Source of the DNA: Neospora caninum Liverpool
Taxonomy: Eukaryota > Apicomplexa > Conoidasida > Eucoccidiorida > Sarcocystidae
Reading direction: 5' to 3'
DNA: 64,000 nt
NCBI RefSeq assembly: GCF_000208865.1
Contig: NC_018385.1
Span: 1,966,724 to 2,030,723, forward strand
The notes beneath the pieces were generated by a model. That model saw only the letters and a list, made by a program, of their open reading frames with translations, ran no database searches and was not told the origin of the DNA. Each line of letters begins with the position of its first letter. The first letter of the stretch is position 1. The position numbers and the translations under genes are program-made. Below are positions 34,135-46,510 of the stretch, piece after piece.

Positions 34135-34153
34135 GTGTGTGTGTGTGTGTGTG
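34135..34153. repeat. (GT)n microsatellite
   Basis: About nine and a half GT units in the COQ5 upstream region. Confidence 0.9.
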
Positions 34154-35955
34154 AGGGCAGTCATCTGTTTTGAATGTGCAGAGCACAGGTTGGTTCCAGA
34201 ACAAATTCTGGAAATTCCCTCTGTAGAGAAGAGTTCGCTCGAAAATAGACTTCGCGACACCAAGGGAGCTGACCTGCACACGCCATATCGACCACGCCTG
34301 ATTCGTCCAGGGTGCCGTCAATGCATCGTCACCGTTCTGTTCCCATTCTCGGGAACCTGCAGATCTGTCTAAGGAAAGCGCTCTGTCTGCTTAGATAAGC
34401 AGGATACACATGTACACGACATGGCCGATGGTCAGCCAGAGACGCCGGCAGCTCCAGATAAGCCGTACACGCCTCGGTGTGTGTCTTGGTGTGCCACGGG
34501 GGCAACTCTCTCAATAGGTGAGAGGGATTTTCTTGACTACGCGAACGATCCGATTGCAAAAAGCAAAGGATTCCGGCCGCTCTAAGATATCCTGCCGAAC
34601 GTGGCCACACCGAAAGCTGGGCAGGTGCTCATTTTTAATGGGGATCTTGTCTTTGAATGGATAGGGGCGCACGTCTCCGCTAGTCCGGAGGTCAGATAAG
34701 TGGTATGCGTTCCTGTATCGGTAACCCTTTTCGCTTCGGTTTTGTGATATCTATCGGACGAGGGAGACAGTAAGTGCTCAGGTACAGGAATGGACGGTCC
34801 GGCGTGCTCTGCCATAGAAAAACAGTGTTTCATGGCATGCTTTCCTTTCCCGTGTACACTGCAAATCCGTGGAAAAAAGAAAGGGTGTTTAACTGCGAAT
34901 CGTCGTGATGCACATCCATCGGAACACGGACGACGGTGTTTTGGAGTCGTTCCCTTCTTCGTCGAGGATCTGTGTCCAGTGCCTCAGAAACTCGTTCTGT
35001 ATCCGGCTGCAGCTCCACCGTAGAGATTTTGACGGGGGAACAGCATGCGTCAGCATTTTTCCTTCTTGTTCGACTCCTGTCCTTGAATCGGATGTTCAGC
35101 AGAAGGTGAGAATTGCACCGTCTGGTACATGAGTTTGCAGTCGCTGTCCGTCTTTGCTTCAACGCGTTTCTTCCCTACGAAGATAGTCTCCGTTTCCCAA
35201 CGGCAAAAAACATTAGTCCTTTCAAAGAAAACGCAACCTTGACTGGGATAGTGAAAAAGTACGTCGTTGCTAGAGAATACGGTTAGTGGGGGAAGTCAAC
35301 CGGCAGCTTGGACCTGGGCAATGGAAAGAATGTGTACGGGAGAGTTAGATTCAAAAGGTTTATGGTTGCTCAGTCTCCTTCGAGCAAACTGTGGAACCAC
35401 CATAGGTTTTAGGGGGGTCGGCGAAAGAAGCTACAAGCAAGAACAACACAGTGTCAGTCCTGATACGGATGCACCCGGAGTGAGACTAGTCCCCGGCGCA
35501 ATCAACTGGGACAGAGGGCCTCCTGCTCGGGTCGGTTGTTTCTGATCGACGCGTTGATGAAGGCGAGAGTGTGAAGATTGGAGCAGAATGGCGCATGAAG
35601 GTTCGCCTGTTGCTGTTGTAACTGGCGGAGAATCAACAGGAAGAGCGTTCGCAGATCGACAGAGACCCCTGCGCAGAAAAGTGTCAAATACAACACAAGC
35701 GAAGTGGTCAGTGAACGCTACTTCTTATTTCAAAAAGTCGACATGTCTCTTCTTCAGTCCTGGGGTTCTCTGGAGCACGCGATAGGAGCAAGCTCTGCAG
35801 TACGGATGTCGCGAACGAACGCGACTGGGCTTAGAGTTCCCGTTCTATTTCGGTTCGCCTCCGAAAATGGGGGCCCGTTCTAATCCAGGAAAAGTCGATG
35901 CTACGTGTGAAGGCCAGGTATTTGATGTCGCAGTTCCCGTGTACATCAATGGTTT

Positions 35956-37801
35956 TCACCGCACGCCTCCGGCTGAACAGCCCAGCACACGGTAGTCAGT
36001 CAAACTGCCCATGCCGCGATATTCCTCACTTGTCAAACGCTCGAATGCTTCGTTTGCTCTGGCGCCTTGATTTTTGGAATCCTTCCTCGCTCCAGATCGG
36101 CTGGAGGATCCAGTCGACGGTGACCACAAAGCAGCCAAGTCGCCTGCATTGCATGCACACCAGCGCTTTGATGCCGTTTTGAGAATCACCTTTGGCGTGA
36201 AGACGTACGCAAACAAACAGTGCACCTTTCTAATCGGCTCGATTCGCTGGCCGCGTCGCACTCCCACCACGAGGCGTGCCGCGAACACGTCTTGCCGCTC
36301 CTCTCCGCACCTCTCAAGAGGCACACGTGGACAGTCGCCTTACGCCAAGGATGTAAAGAACGGAATGACGCGGCTCTGCATGAGGAGGAGGCATCGGCAA
36401 CAGCTCCTTCACAAGCGTATGCTTGCACGATCAGGGCAAAATCGGCACGCATGTTTTTTAAAATCGCTAGGAACCACTCCCGACGCAGAGAGCCAAAAGC
36501 AAGACTGATTGCTTCTCTAGCCGAAGCCGTACGTGCCACGTCTCGGAAACGAAGCAAGAGAGCTGTTGTTGCCCGTCGAGGCAGGACGCGTCAGCGACGC
36601 AAAGCACACCAAAAGGACCGCCCCATTCAAGTGCATGACATGTGAACGCGGCCGTTGGAAGGTCTCAAGTTTTAAAAAAACGGCTTCACCGGTGGACCTG
36701 CGAACCTCGTAGTAATCCTCAGCAACACCGGGGCCCGAAAAGCACGCCGGAGAAAATCGGCCAGAAGAAAGGCACGCACCTTGGAATACGTGCATGTGGA
36801 GCTTCATGACGCTCCGTAGCCACAGAAGATGCAACTGAAGGTGGGGCGTCCCCACGCCGACGTCCGTGGAGACCAGAAGATGGAGGAAGAAGAGGAGAGG
36901 AGGCAGCAACGCCGGCGCAAGAGAGGAACAGACAAGAACGACGGAAGACGGAGGGATCGCCTCGTAGATCGACAACAGTGTCGGCAGGTCATTCAACACC
37001 AAGCTGAGGATGAACGCCTGAACGGGCAAGCACATGTCACAAAAACCGGCGTCCTTGTTACGATCTGCACTGCACTGATTCAGCAGAGTGGGTAACACCG
37101 GAAGGTATCCTCCCAGCGTCCATTCGGAAGCGAACGCGTTCTGCGCGGGTGTCTCGGCACCTAGCAGAAACGTGGATTTCGCAGTTTCTTTCGACGGCAA
37201 GCAAGACCTAGACTGTGAAACGTGGGCTGTCTCGAAGCTCCTCCGGAGGACCCGAAACAGTTGGTCTCTTCCGGTCATCGGAGCTCTCCGAGGCAAAAGC
37301 AAAGGCCAGGAAGGATGTGCAATGGACCTGCAACGAAAGCTTCGACGCACCTTCGCATATTCGCGCCGGTCCAGCGCTCGTGAGATGCTTCCCGTCGTGA
37401 CGTTCGCCGTCAGCATCGGTGGCGGTGCGCATGCAAGTCGTGAGGAGGTTCCGAAGGCCGCGTACATTCCGCTCTACGCGTCAGCACAGAGACCGAGCAC
37501 TGGTCTTGACCCTACACTGTTTCGGTTCGACAGGGCTCCGCCCTCACTTTCCAGGTAACCACCTTTCTCAGAGAGCCAGTGGAAGCATGCCGCCGCTTTT
37601 CCATGTCGTAAATGATCCAGAAGCGACCGTCCCTAGAACGCCTCTTAAGCGGGAAACTCGTGTGTAGCCTTCGCCCACCCCGAAACGGATTCCACTACGG
37701 CGAGTAGCACACACTTGATTTACTGCCGCCGAGAATGGAAAGATAATCGCAGCTGCAACATCCGTAACAAGGCTTCACCGTACCAAAGCCTGCCTCTCTC
37801 G

Positions 37802-37845
<44 letters not shown>

Positions 37846-40800
37846 TACGAAAACAGAGTACGTAAAAAAGTGCAAAGCTTGTTGCCCGTGAAGTGGTGTC
37901 ACCATCGTAAACAGAAAAATTCTCGGCGGCACATATGCCCAACAAATATGAGTACATACACATATGCATATATATATATATATATATATTTGTGGAAGCG
38001 GAAGTGAGTGTGTGTATACTTGCAGGTATATTCCACCTCTTTTTGTTGGTACATGCTCAGGGAGAATACAGCATATCAACTTTTTCCCGCACGGAGGCAA
38101 GCGCCGCCCGTCTGACTGCGCGACCCTCACCTTCGAGTCTAAGCTGAAGATATAAAGACCGTGTGAAGTAGCCACAGCCCAGCTTCTGCTGTCTGCGGAA
38201 AAGGCGACCTGGTGAAGAAGGAAGAGGCGCGATTTCTTCGAGGCGAACTGGCCAGCTTGGACACCTGGCAAGGCGAAATGCTGAAGACGCGACGAACACA
38301 GCAGCGAGGCACAGAACGCAGGCGAAACAGATTGTCATCCAGAGCTTCTGGAATAACAAAGCGACATCAAGACAGGGGCAACGGAGATATGTGTGCCGCA
38401 CAACACTTTGGCGCAAAGATCAATAGAGAGGCAAAGACGCACTTGTTTGATTCTCCGGCGTTCGCGCACTCCTTCGTTTAGCGCATCGTCTTCATCGGAG
38501 AGATCGTATTCTTGTAGGGGGTCACCTAGCGAGCAAGAGAAAGACACAAACCAAAAGTAACAATTTGGGGCTCCGTCAGACAACACACGGCATGGCCTTT
38601 TCACCACCTCTCAAACCACCCAGTCTTCTGCGGCTCTTGAGCTCTGTGGAAAGGTGAGCGAAGGAAAGCGTTCGAGTCCAAAACGTTTAGCCACCAAGAA
38701 GCCGCACTAGCCAGGCGCCCGGCCGACTCGGCACAGACTTGCGTCTCCACGAGCTGCTCAGGCAAAAACGTGTGGAGGGGCAACCGTGCTCGAGACGGGC
38801 GAGAGACCGAAGCCAGGCACCCCTTCGTTTCCCTTGAATTCGGTAACAGGGCCCTACCGCTGTCGGTAATAAAGCGGGAATTCAACTCTCTTAGGATCCC
38901 ATCAAGCAGACGATTCCGCGTCAGCGAGAACCTCGCCAGGAGGGCGCCACTTCGCGCCTCGTACAAGAAAGTAGTCGCGCAGTGTCGACTGCCGACAAGC
39001 AACAGACTGCCCGTGGACGAGAAGGCGAGAGAGTCCACAGATACGTTCAAGTCCAGTCCTGCTGTGTTCCCGAGAGCCTCCTGAAGAGGACAAAAAGACA
39101 CAAACCGGAGACTCGCCTCGTAGAAGACACGATACAAACTTGCTCGTGCTCCCCTCACCGACAGACACAAACCGGAGACTCGCCTCGTAAACGACACGAT
39201 ACACACTTGCTCGTGCTCCCCTCACCGACAGACACAACAAACTCTGCAGATGTTCCCTTCGCGGCCCGACCGCTGACGTGCCCGAGCCGTACGACTCCCT
39301 ACGCGAGCCTGCAGCCGTGAAAAACCGCGGCAATAAACGGAAAGCATGTGAGGCATCTCTGGCCTCCAAACCTCGCTGAGGACAGCATCCACCCCGTTCC
39401 TGGGCTTCTGAAGAAGTAAGCAGCCTGAGATAAAAAAGGCGACAGCTGCCGCTTTGCAGAAACGAAGTCCTCCGATCCCACTGGTCCCTGCGAGGGCGTC
39501 TGTGCCGTACCTTCTTCTCTTTTGAAACCCAGTTGTTCCTTGCTCGGCGGTCGTTCTGACTGGCGCGGCCTCCTTGGATGTCCCGAACGAGATCGAGAGT
39601 CGCGACGACGCCTTCGTCGCCTCCGAGCGAAGTGTCCCAAAGGATGACTCGGCCGCCTTCTCCGCCCACCGCGAGGAGATCCGAGCCGCGAGGATCGAAG
39701 GCCAGGCACAGAACGCCTCCTGCCTGCTGGAGAGTCTCGGGGGCTCCGCCGTGAGATCGCCGCGCGTAGAGGTCCCACACCTGGAGGCCCAGCAGCACAT
39801 GCAGCACACAAGGGTATCCACGTTCCGGCACACGTACATGGCCAGAGGTTTCCAGTGGAACCGAATGACGACTCAAACGTGTATATGCGCTTGAGAGTTG
39901 GCCTGTCCACGGGCCGAAGGCTATTCGCGTAAAAAAGCGTGTTACCAAGAGACGAAGGGTCAAGTGTCGAAGTCCCTCCCTGGTCACGACACACTGGCAT
40001 TGTTAGGCGGCGAGTCGCCACGCGGATCACTGGAAAGCGGCCGTTTACAGAAGTGGGACTGTCCACTGCGCTGCCAGCGCCGTGGTTACTGAAACCCGAC
40101 AGAGAAAAGAGGTGTGCAGGAAAGAAAGCTCTCCGCCTCAAAAGGCGAGCAGGAGAGACCCTTTCGAGCCTTCTATCCCTCATCGACCGCTCGAAGCTCG
40201 TGGGGTTTGTCTTCGTTCTCCTGCTGCCTTTACGTTCCTGTTTGTTCAACGCACTCCCCCTGTGTTCCCTTCTTCTCTTGCTCGTGTCTGGGCAGGACGC
40301 AAACTCGAAAGCATTTCTTGCATGCGCACCTTTACTTTTTTGTCCCAGCTTCCTGTGACAACCAGTCCCTGCTTATTCGGATGCGGATGAAAGGCGACCG
40401 CGACGATGGGCCCCTCGTGCCCGGTCAGCTCATCGACTACTTTGCCTGTCTGGATGCTCCAAACGAAGACCGAATACACGCTCCCCTGGCCGCCTGCGAC
40501 CAGAAGCTCGCCGCCGGCGTCAATGGCAAGCGAGGAGAACTGCACACTGCCGCTGGGTAGGTCCGCGAGAAGCGACGTCTTGGAGGCGGCTCCACTGGCC
40601 CCAAACCCTGCATCCGCTCGCCCGGGTTTCGCCGTGAAGATACTGCGATGAAGAGCACAGAACAAAACAAAGGCATGCCACGACCTCGAGAGGACGATGT
40701 TTGGCATCTCGAACTAAAGACAGGCAGACGCAGATACGGCAACGGTACCAAGAACAGAGAGAGTCAACCTGCGCTAGAGGTGTACATTTCGAGGGCGAGG

Positions 40801-43800
40801 AAAGCGCGACAAGCCAGTTGCTTTCCTCGACAAGGACAACAGGAAAGCCTTCCAAGGTTTTCTTCGTCTTTTTTGCCGGCCACACGCCGCCCATATGCGA
40901 CCAGGGCTGTTTTTGCAACCCTGCAGTGACACACCAAGCCGCTCGTCGCCCGCGTGTCGCGCGGGAACCCCGCCGCGTATTCATGCTTCTTCCCTTGCCT
41001 CCCGCGTTGGAACTTTGCCTGGACCTCCCTCCAAACTCATTCACGTGCCTTCGCATCCCTTGATGCCTTCCCTTCTCTGCGTGTCCCCCCTCGCTCCCAC
41101 ATGTCGCCTGTAGTCCTCTGTTTTGGGCCAGTGTGTGCGGGCGCCTTTGTTTGCGAAGTCTCCCGCCCGACTCACCGGAACTGGCGGTAACGCAGGAGAT
41201 CGTAGCCCCGCACTGTGCCGTCAAGCGAGGCGGTGAAGACCGCGTTGCCGCCGGGTGCAAACACCAGGGCTGTGACGGCGGCTGCGTGGTCGGCGAAGCT
41301 GCAGCAACAGAAGCCTGTTTCTGCATCGAAGAGCTTGACGCGGCCGTCTGTGCTCCCTGTGGCGACAATTCCTCGGGAGTTGCCGAGCCCGAGGCTTCCC
41401 CCAGCTCCTTGGAACTGCTGCGCTGCCCCGCCTACGCCGGCCTTGGCCCCAATGCGAGAGGCACCCGAGAGCGCGGCGTCGCCTGCGGGCGAGAACGCGA
41501 CCGCGCGAAGGCCATGTGCATGCGACTGCTGGCGAAGAACGTACGTCTCGCTTCTCCACTCCCAGACGACTAGCGTCTGCGACTCCACCGCCAGGGCGCC
41601 AATCCATTCGCCGTCAAAAGAGAGCGTGATGGCATCCAGAGACGCCAAGCCGAGAGACAGCTTACAGAGGACAGCGAGCGTGGGGAGTTCGTACAACTGG
41701 AAAGCACCTCCCGAGAAAGCCACCAAGAGGTACTGCGAAGGGGAGGAAGAGCAAGGATACGAGGCAGAATAGTAGGGACTGAGGTTAGTACACGCTTGGG
41801 TTACGTGGTGCCCCCGTCCTAATGAACAGAGAGCCTTTGTCTCCGTCTTCCACACACCGCGCATGTAGTTGACTGGCGCAGAAGACGAACCACTCGAAGC
41901 CTGGGGCTCTCCAGATCGTCGCTTCCTGGTTTTCTGATCTCCAGCCCTGTCCCCGGCCGTAGCGCTCCCCTCCTGTTCTTCGTCCGATGTCGGCTCAGAG
42001 TCTTCATCGCTACAGCTCCCTTGGTTGAGCTCGGCCTTTCGCTGGTTCCTTGCCTCAAGCAATTTCCGTCCCAACTCGCGGCGCCCAGGATGAATAACAT
42101 ACGCATCTCCTCCGGCCTTTCTCCTCTTCTTCAATCTTTTTTTTAGCGACTGAGTTTCCGCGGTAGGATCACACTTGAGAAGCTTCAGACGGACCATTTC
42201 GTGTTCCTCTTCAGTTCGCTGTTTCTCAGTCCATTTCCACAAGACAATGCCTCCCTCACGGTTGACAGATATGATGCGTGTGAGACAGCCGGAGAAACAC
42301 GCGAATCGAAGGGGATACTTATGGGAGACAAACGCGACGGGTATGAACTCGTCGTCTCCACATGTCTCTCCTGGCTCTGATTTCTTGTGTGATCCACTTC
42401 CAGGACGTCCAAAGTTCCCCTTCTCTTCCTCTAGCACCCCCCCATCAGGTCGCGTTATATTCTCTTCTTCATCTCGGATAACCAGACCCTCCGCGCCGTT
42501 GCCTTCCGCAGAAACTGACGTAGAAACGAAGGCAGACTTGGCTGCTTTCGCTCGCCACAGTCGCACAGTGCAATCCAAACTGCCAGTCACCAGGTGAGTC
42601 GAGTCCGGGGACCATGACAGCGTGGTGATCGTCTGCTGGTGAAGAGTCATGGTTCGGAGAAGGCGAAGCTGATACGCATGGCGGGCTGTGGGAGCATGCC
42701 AGACCTGAACGTATGCAAAGTGTCAAAGGGGGAAATATCGAGACAAACGGGACAAAAAGAGGATTGAACGCCGGAGGCAACACCCGTGATACACACTGCC
42801 AAGAGGGTGCGAACTCCACGAGCGCTTTTTGATGAATGCAGTTTGTATCCGGTGCGTGGGACAGAATAACTCCCTCCTAAGCTGCGATGTGGGAGTCCAA
42901 CGAGGAACCGCGTTCACTATCACGGGCTTGCAGCAGCACGAAATGTATGGGTTGCTTTTCCGTTTACTCGATTTGAGTTTGACAGTTCTGGATAGCGGAT
43001 CATTTGTACGGAGACAATATCTAGTCATAATGTGATAAAACAATACATGGTCTAGCTATGATCTATTTATGTTCTTAATGTCGGAATTGTACGAAGGAGA
43101 TGGTAACTTCTTTGTACCAATCTATATTGGGGGTAGAAAGCAGAACAAAGTGGCAAGCAAGTGGAGCTTTTCGGTAACCAGCGGAAACCAATGGAGAAAG
43201 ACAAACAGAAAACACACAGGCGGTCCTGCGGAAAGCAAAAGCGGCCGCACTACAGGAAGACACGCGAAATAGCTTTGACGCAGTAGGCATCGTCAAAACA
43301 GAGACACGGACGGAATTAGCTCCTCAACGAGAAAATCACACCTCGAAAACGCAAGTGTCTCCAGCAAGGCGCAGGGTAGATGCCTTCGGTGTGTGGTTTT
43401 CTGCAGCCGAATATCATCAACAGTTCTACCAGCAGTCACAGGTTATGCACGAGTCTTCCTCAAAAGGCAATTGTGACAAAACAACCAGTCGACATGCGGA
43501 CGCAACGAAAATATGTCGTGTGCTACTCGATTTGTGGTTAGTGTAATACCTGAACAGATCGTCCGACAGCGACGGCGAAGAAGCGATCATCTGGGGAAAA
43601 GGCAGCTCCGGTAACAGCATGCTGGAGGTCTTTCACTGCGTCCCATTTCCGTTTCTGTTCGGCGCTGGTATTGCTTTTGAATTGAATTCGGTTCACGACA
43701 CAGCCCTTTGCAAGGTTGACGACCATGCCCTGACCGTGGAGATCGATACAGATGGCTAGCAGATTGTCTGATCTAATGGCGAACCAGGCAACATCCACAC

Positions 43801-44131
43801 GAGCCTCAAAAGGCAAAGTGAAGACTCCGCTGCTACCCGTCGTCTGGTCCGCATGGTGCGAATCCTCCTGAGAGATTCCATCTTCTCGGCCCTCCTGTTC
43901 TAAGCGCCTTTGAGAGGACCCTCGGTTCTGACTCGATGCTGACGCTTCCGAGGTCGAAGAAAGACTAGAAACGAGTGCATTTGCAGAATGGTCCTGGGTG
44001 TGGAGGCGGTAGCATGCGACCCTATTGCTTGTTGGGGTGTACAGACACTGTACGCGCTTGTCGAAAGCAATGCGCGCCTGAGCGCTGTCGAAGGGTGCCC
44101 CCAGAAGATTTGTGAATGAATACGAAAACAT
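35956..44131 (-). CDS. PWP2: PWP2 / UTP1, WD-repeat protein of the small-subunit processome
   Basis: Ten exons on the minus strand: 44131-43550, 42704-41176, 40642-40330, 39780-39511, 39080-38858, 38525-38443, 38280-38131, 37473-37351, 37017-36780, 36143-35956. They sum to 3,699 nt (1,232 residues plus stop), with every phase consistent. PWP2 is a core UTP-B subunit of the nucleolar processome that drives 18S rRNA maturation. The N-terminus MFSYSFTNLLGAPF matches the family start (FSNLLG). WD blades follow, with signatures such as SLDCTVRLW, DGRVKLFDAETGF, SLDGTVRGYDLLRYRQF and GSWDKKVKVWDLYA. After the second propeller comes an NRLLDGILRELN segment equivalent to a PWP2-specific motif, then LPGVQAG, then the C-terminal Utp12 domain (about residues 1075-1180, including LLSIYEAIPPSSVVL and LHLLWLRSVMKLH). 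It is about 300 residues longer than human PWP2 (919), mainly from a charged insertion at about residues 215-430 and flanking linkers. The acceptor at 37474 and the last exon are the least certain junctions. Confidence 0.93.
36780..37351 (-). other. Utp12 domain of PWP2 (two exons)
   Basis: Spliced from 37351 and 37017-36780: ALDRREYAK joins AFILSLVLNDLPTLLSIYEA. This aligns with the yeast and human pattern 'AL....F..A...A..LNE..L....YEAIP'. The Utp12 domain mediates tetramer assembly within UTP-B. Confidence 0.8.
37805..37842. repeat. (AT)n microsatellite in a PWP2 intron
   Basis: About 19 AT units in the 37474-38130 intron; a second shorter run is at 37970-37989. Intronic AT repeats of this type are used as length-variable genotyping loci in T. 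gondii. Confidence 0.9.
37970..37989. repeat. Second (TA)n run in the same PWP2 intron
   Basis: About ten TA units, 130 bp from the longer AT run in the same intron. Confidence 0.85.
39097..39246. repeat. 67-bp tandem duplication in a PWP2 intron
   Basis: The segment beginning GACACAAACCGGAGACTCGC at 39097 repeats at 39164 with few changes; a third partial copy starts at 39231. It lies in the 39081-39510 intron directly after the acceptor-side exon boundary, so one copy begins only about 16 bp from the splice acceptor. Confidence 0.88.
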
Positions 44132-45188
44132 TCTGCCGAAGGTAAAGAAAACAGACAAGTAAGCGCGAAAGAGATTCTCACGGGCTTGCACTCAACACTC
44201 AACTGGCACGTCCATTGCCAAAACTAGGGAGAGAATACACAAGCTAGTGACTGCGAACGGGGACACCCAGTGGTGGAGGCTTGCCACAATCTGCTTCCTT
44301 CCATGCCGTATTCCGAGGCTAATCCCACCTCAATGACATCGCCATGAAAGAGTTTCATAGAAAAAGTCGCGAAGAGTGGGTCCGTGAAGAATCGACGATC
44401 CTGAGAGCATGCGCATGTGGGGCCTCGGTGAGTGAAGGCCACGGAAAGCCGTGGGCGACAACCAACAGCCTTGCTAAACTCAAAATCACAGCAAGGTACA
44501 CGAACACAAAAGCAATGGTCACTAAAAAATATTATGCAGTTACATCCCCGTAGGAGAGAGATATGCTCGTCCAGCGGATGAGCGGCGGGCATGCGAATCC
44601 GGAGCCCGCCAGTGTTGGCAACGCATGCCTTGTCACTGTTTACCGCGCACGGATGTGTGGACAGACGTCGCGCCAGCAACACTAGTTGTGGCTTTCAGCA
44701 AAAACTTGCATTCAAACTTTTCATGTAGCTTTTTTTTTTGGAACCCGCTCACTTACAAGCAAAGTCTCAGTAACGGCTAGATCTAAGGTAACTCCGGCGG
44801 ACTGCACTCCCGACACCGCAGCTCGTCAGTCCCCAGGGAACCATCGAAGGAGTAGTTCACAGTCTGCCAGCAAGGATTTGTATCCAATATTAGGCTGCAG
44901 TTTCCTACAGGCACGGAGTCTTATGGATAAATAAAAGGCTTGTCTCCTCTGGGGTGGGAGCCCACGTGGGACCGGATCCCCTGGGAAACAAGACAGCCAA
45001 GTCGTTCCCACGACAGCCTAGCAACCTAGCAACGCGAATACATTCAGGGAGATCTACCCTGTACGGCTTTTAGCGCTGAAGACGGGCTGGCCGAAAAGAA
45101 ATTTGGAACGCAGGTTGCAGAGGAGAATGAAAGAGGATATGCGCGGGTAGCTCGAGTAGAGTAGAGATATGGAATCGACGGTTTCAGG
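44132..45188. other. Intergenic: PWP2 5' flank
   Basis: No gene seen. Short ORFs on both strands lack recognisable motifs. The PWP2 5'UTR and promoter are expected here; GCATGC cores occur at about 44408 and 44588 but are too common to call. Confidence 0.45.
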
Positions 45189-46138
45189 ATGCTCCTCAGA
45201 ATAGCAAGGGTTGGTCCTCCACCTCAGGTAACACAACGTAGCCTAGAGTGCCACGCTACTGAAGTATTGAAGCGAGAAGGTCTGACTTTCAACTCCCTGA
45301 GATGGTTCGACATGCTTTTGTCTGCTTTTCCGTCTGATACGGGTGAAGATGTGCCCGGCGCTGTAGTGCTGCGGGCGGCATCACTACTAGCCTACAGCTC
45401 CTCGTCCACCCCAATGCCAGCTTCTGGAAGCGTATACCCACATGAATTTCCTCTATCTGAAGGCAACCGCTTACAGGTGCCCGTTCAGAGAACGACGACG
45501 AAAGGGCCAACAGTAGTGGTAAACGTACTGAGACAGTGGACTACCTGTGGAGTTCAACGCATGACACAGTGGTACGCAACAACACAACGGAGTCGCTCGG
45601 TTATATTATCACCACTGACTCCACGTTTCTTCTTATGCCTCATCGAAGAACATAGCGATACTGCCGTCTCCTCTAGAAAAGCCAGCGCTGGTCGAAACTC
45701 AGTATCGTTGCCTTCCAATTGTGAGTCTACAGCCGCTTTTCTGTCTTAGAAGTGTCTCCCGAATAATGCGTTTGCGGAGGACGATCAGCGTACTATTTTC
45801 AGAAGCAGCCAGTCCGAAGTGGACTGACGGCCGCAAATGCCAGGACCATCGAGTCTTCTCACGCAGGATCTGGCCATGCGGAGACTCGGTTCCCGGGACA
45901 CCGCGTTGGGCACGACCTTGTCCTGAAAGTGTTATGTGCTCTTGGTGGCGGACCCTGTGTCCAGTACCTTGAATTGGATGCTGTGTATCGTGGTGAAGAC
46001 CTACTGCACGGCAAGTGGAACGGTCATTTGCGTGGACCGTTTGTTCGAATGGCTGTCACCAGTGTGAAGACGAAACGAGAAGGTTCGCGGCGCTTGCAAC
46101 GAGTCCCTCGAACACCAACAACATCACTGTCCTGTTAG
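45189..46138 (+). pseudogene. Possible frame-broken coding relic, product unknown
   Basis: A plus-strand frame is open from 45189 to 45749 (186 residues, including GAVVLRAASLLAYSSSS and LSEGNRLQVPVQRTT). A second frame is open from about 45790 to 46138, including VGHDLVLKVLCALGGGP and YLELDAVYRGEDLLHG. The two frames differ, with a stop between them. Their composition looks more protein-like than neighbouring noncoding DNA, but I recognise no family. It could be a decayed gene, two exons of a real plus-strand gene, or chance. A strong acceptor or donor between them was not evident. Confidence 0.22.
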
Positions 46139-46260
46139 CGCACCGTCTAGTTGTCTTATCGCCTTACGCCACCAAGGAGCTGTCGCCACTGTATATATGC
46201 GACAGTGTGCTAGAAACACACAGTGACTGCATGCAGCTGACTAAGTGCCCTAGACTTTTA

Positions 46261-46510
46261 CTATAAGATAAAAAATGTTTCAATATTTCGAAAGAAATGA
46301 AATCCTTGTAATATCCTTCAAGCAGATTACTTTTTCTAATAAAATTTTAACAACATATTTATTAGAAAGTTCTTTAACATACATCGTTTCAAATAGAAAA
46401 TTTAGTTCTTGATTATATTAAACTTTTTTCAATATCTGTGATATTATTAACCCTAGTATTTGAAGTTTACTTCGTTCTATATAATCAGAAAGTTTAAATA
46501 AAAATGAATA
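46261..46510. other. AT-rich island, candidate insertion of apicoplast DNA
   Basis: Base composition changes abruptly: I counted 51 G+C in the 240 bases 46261-46500 (21%), while adjoining DNA is near half G+C and exons are higher. Toxoplasma apicoplast DNA is about 21% G+C, whereas its mitochondrial DNA is about 36%, so a nuclear insert of plastid DNA (NUPT) is the best explanation. Both strands carry short AT-biased frames (for example a plus-strand frame starting MFQYFERNEILVISF), but I could not assign a plastid gene. Confidence 0.45.

Larger units (their letters stand above)
33821..35955. other. Intergenic between COQ5 and PWP2
   Basis: About 2.1 kb holding the COQ5 5' flank (left) and the PWP2 3' flank (right). 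I see a GT dinucleotide run (34135-34153) and a TGCATGCA site (34071-34078), but no ORF with a recognisable product on either strand. Confidence 0.5.
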
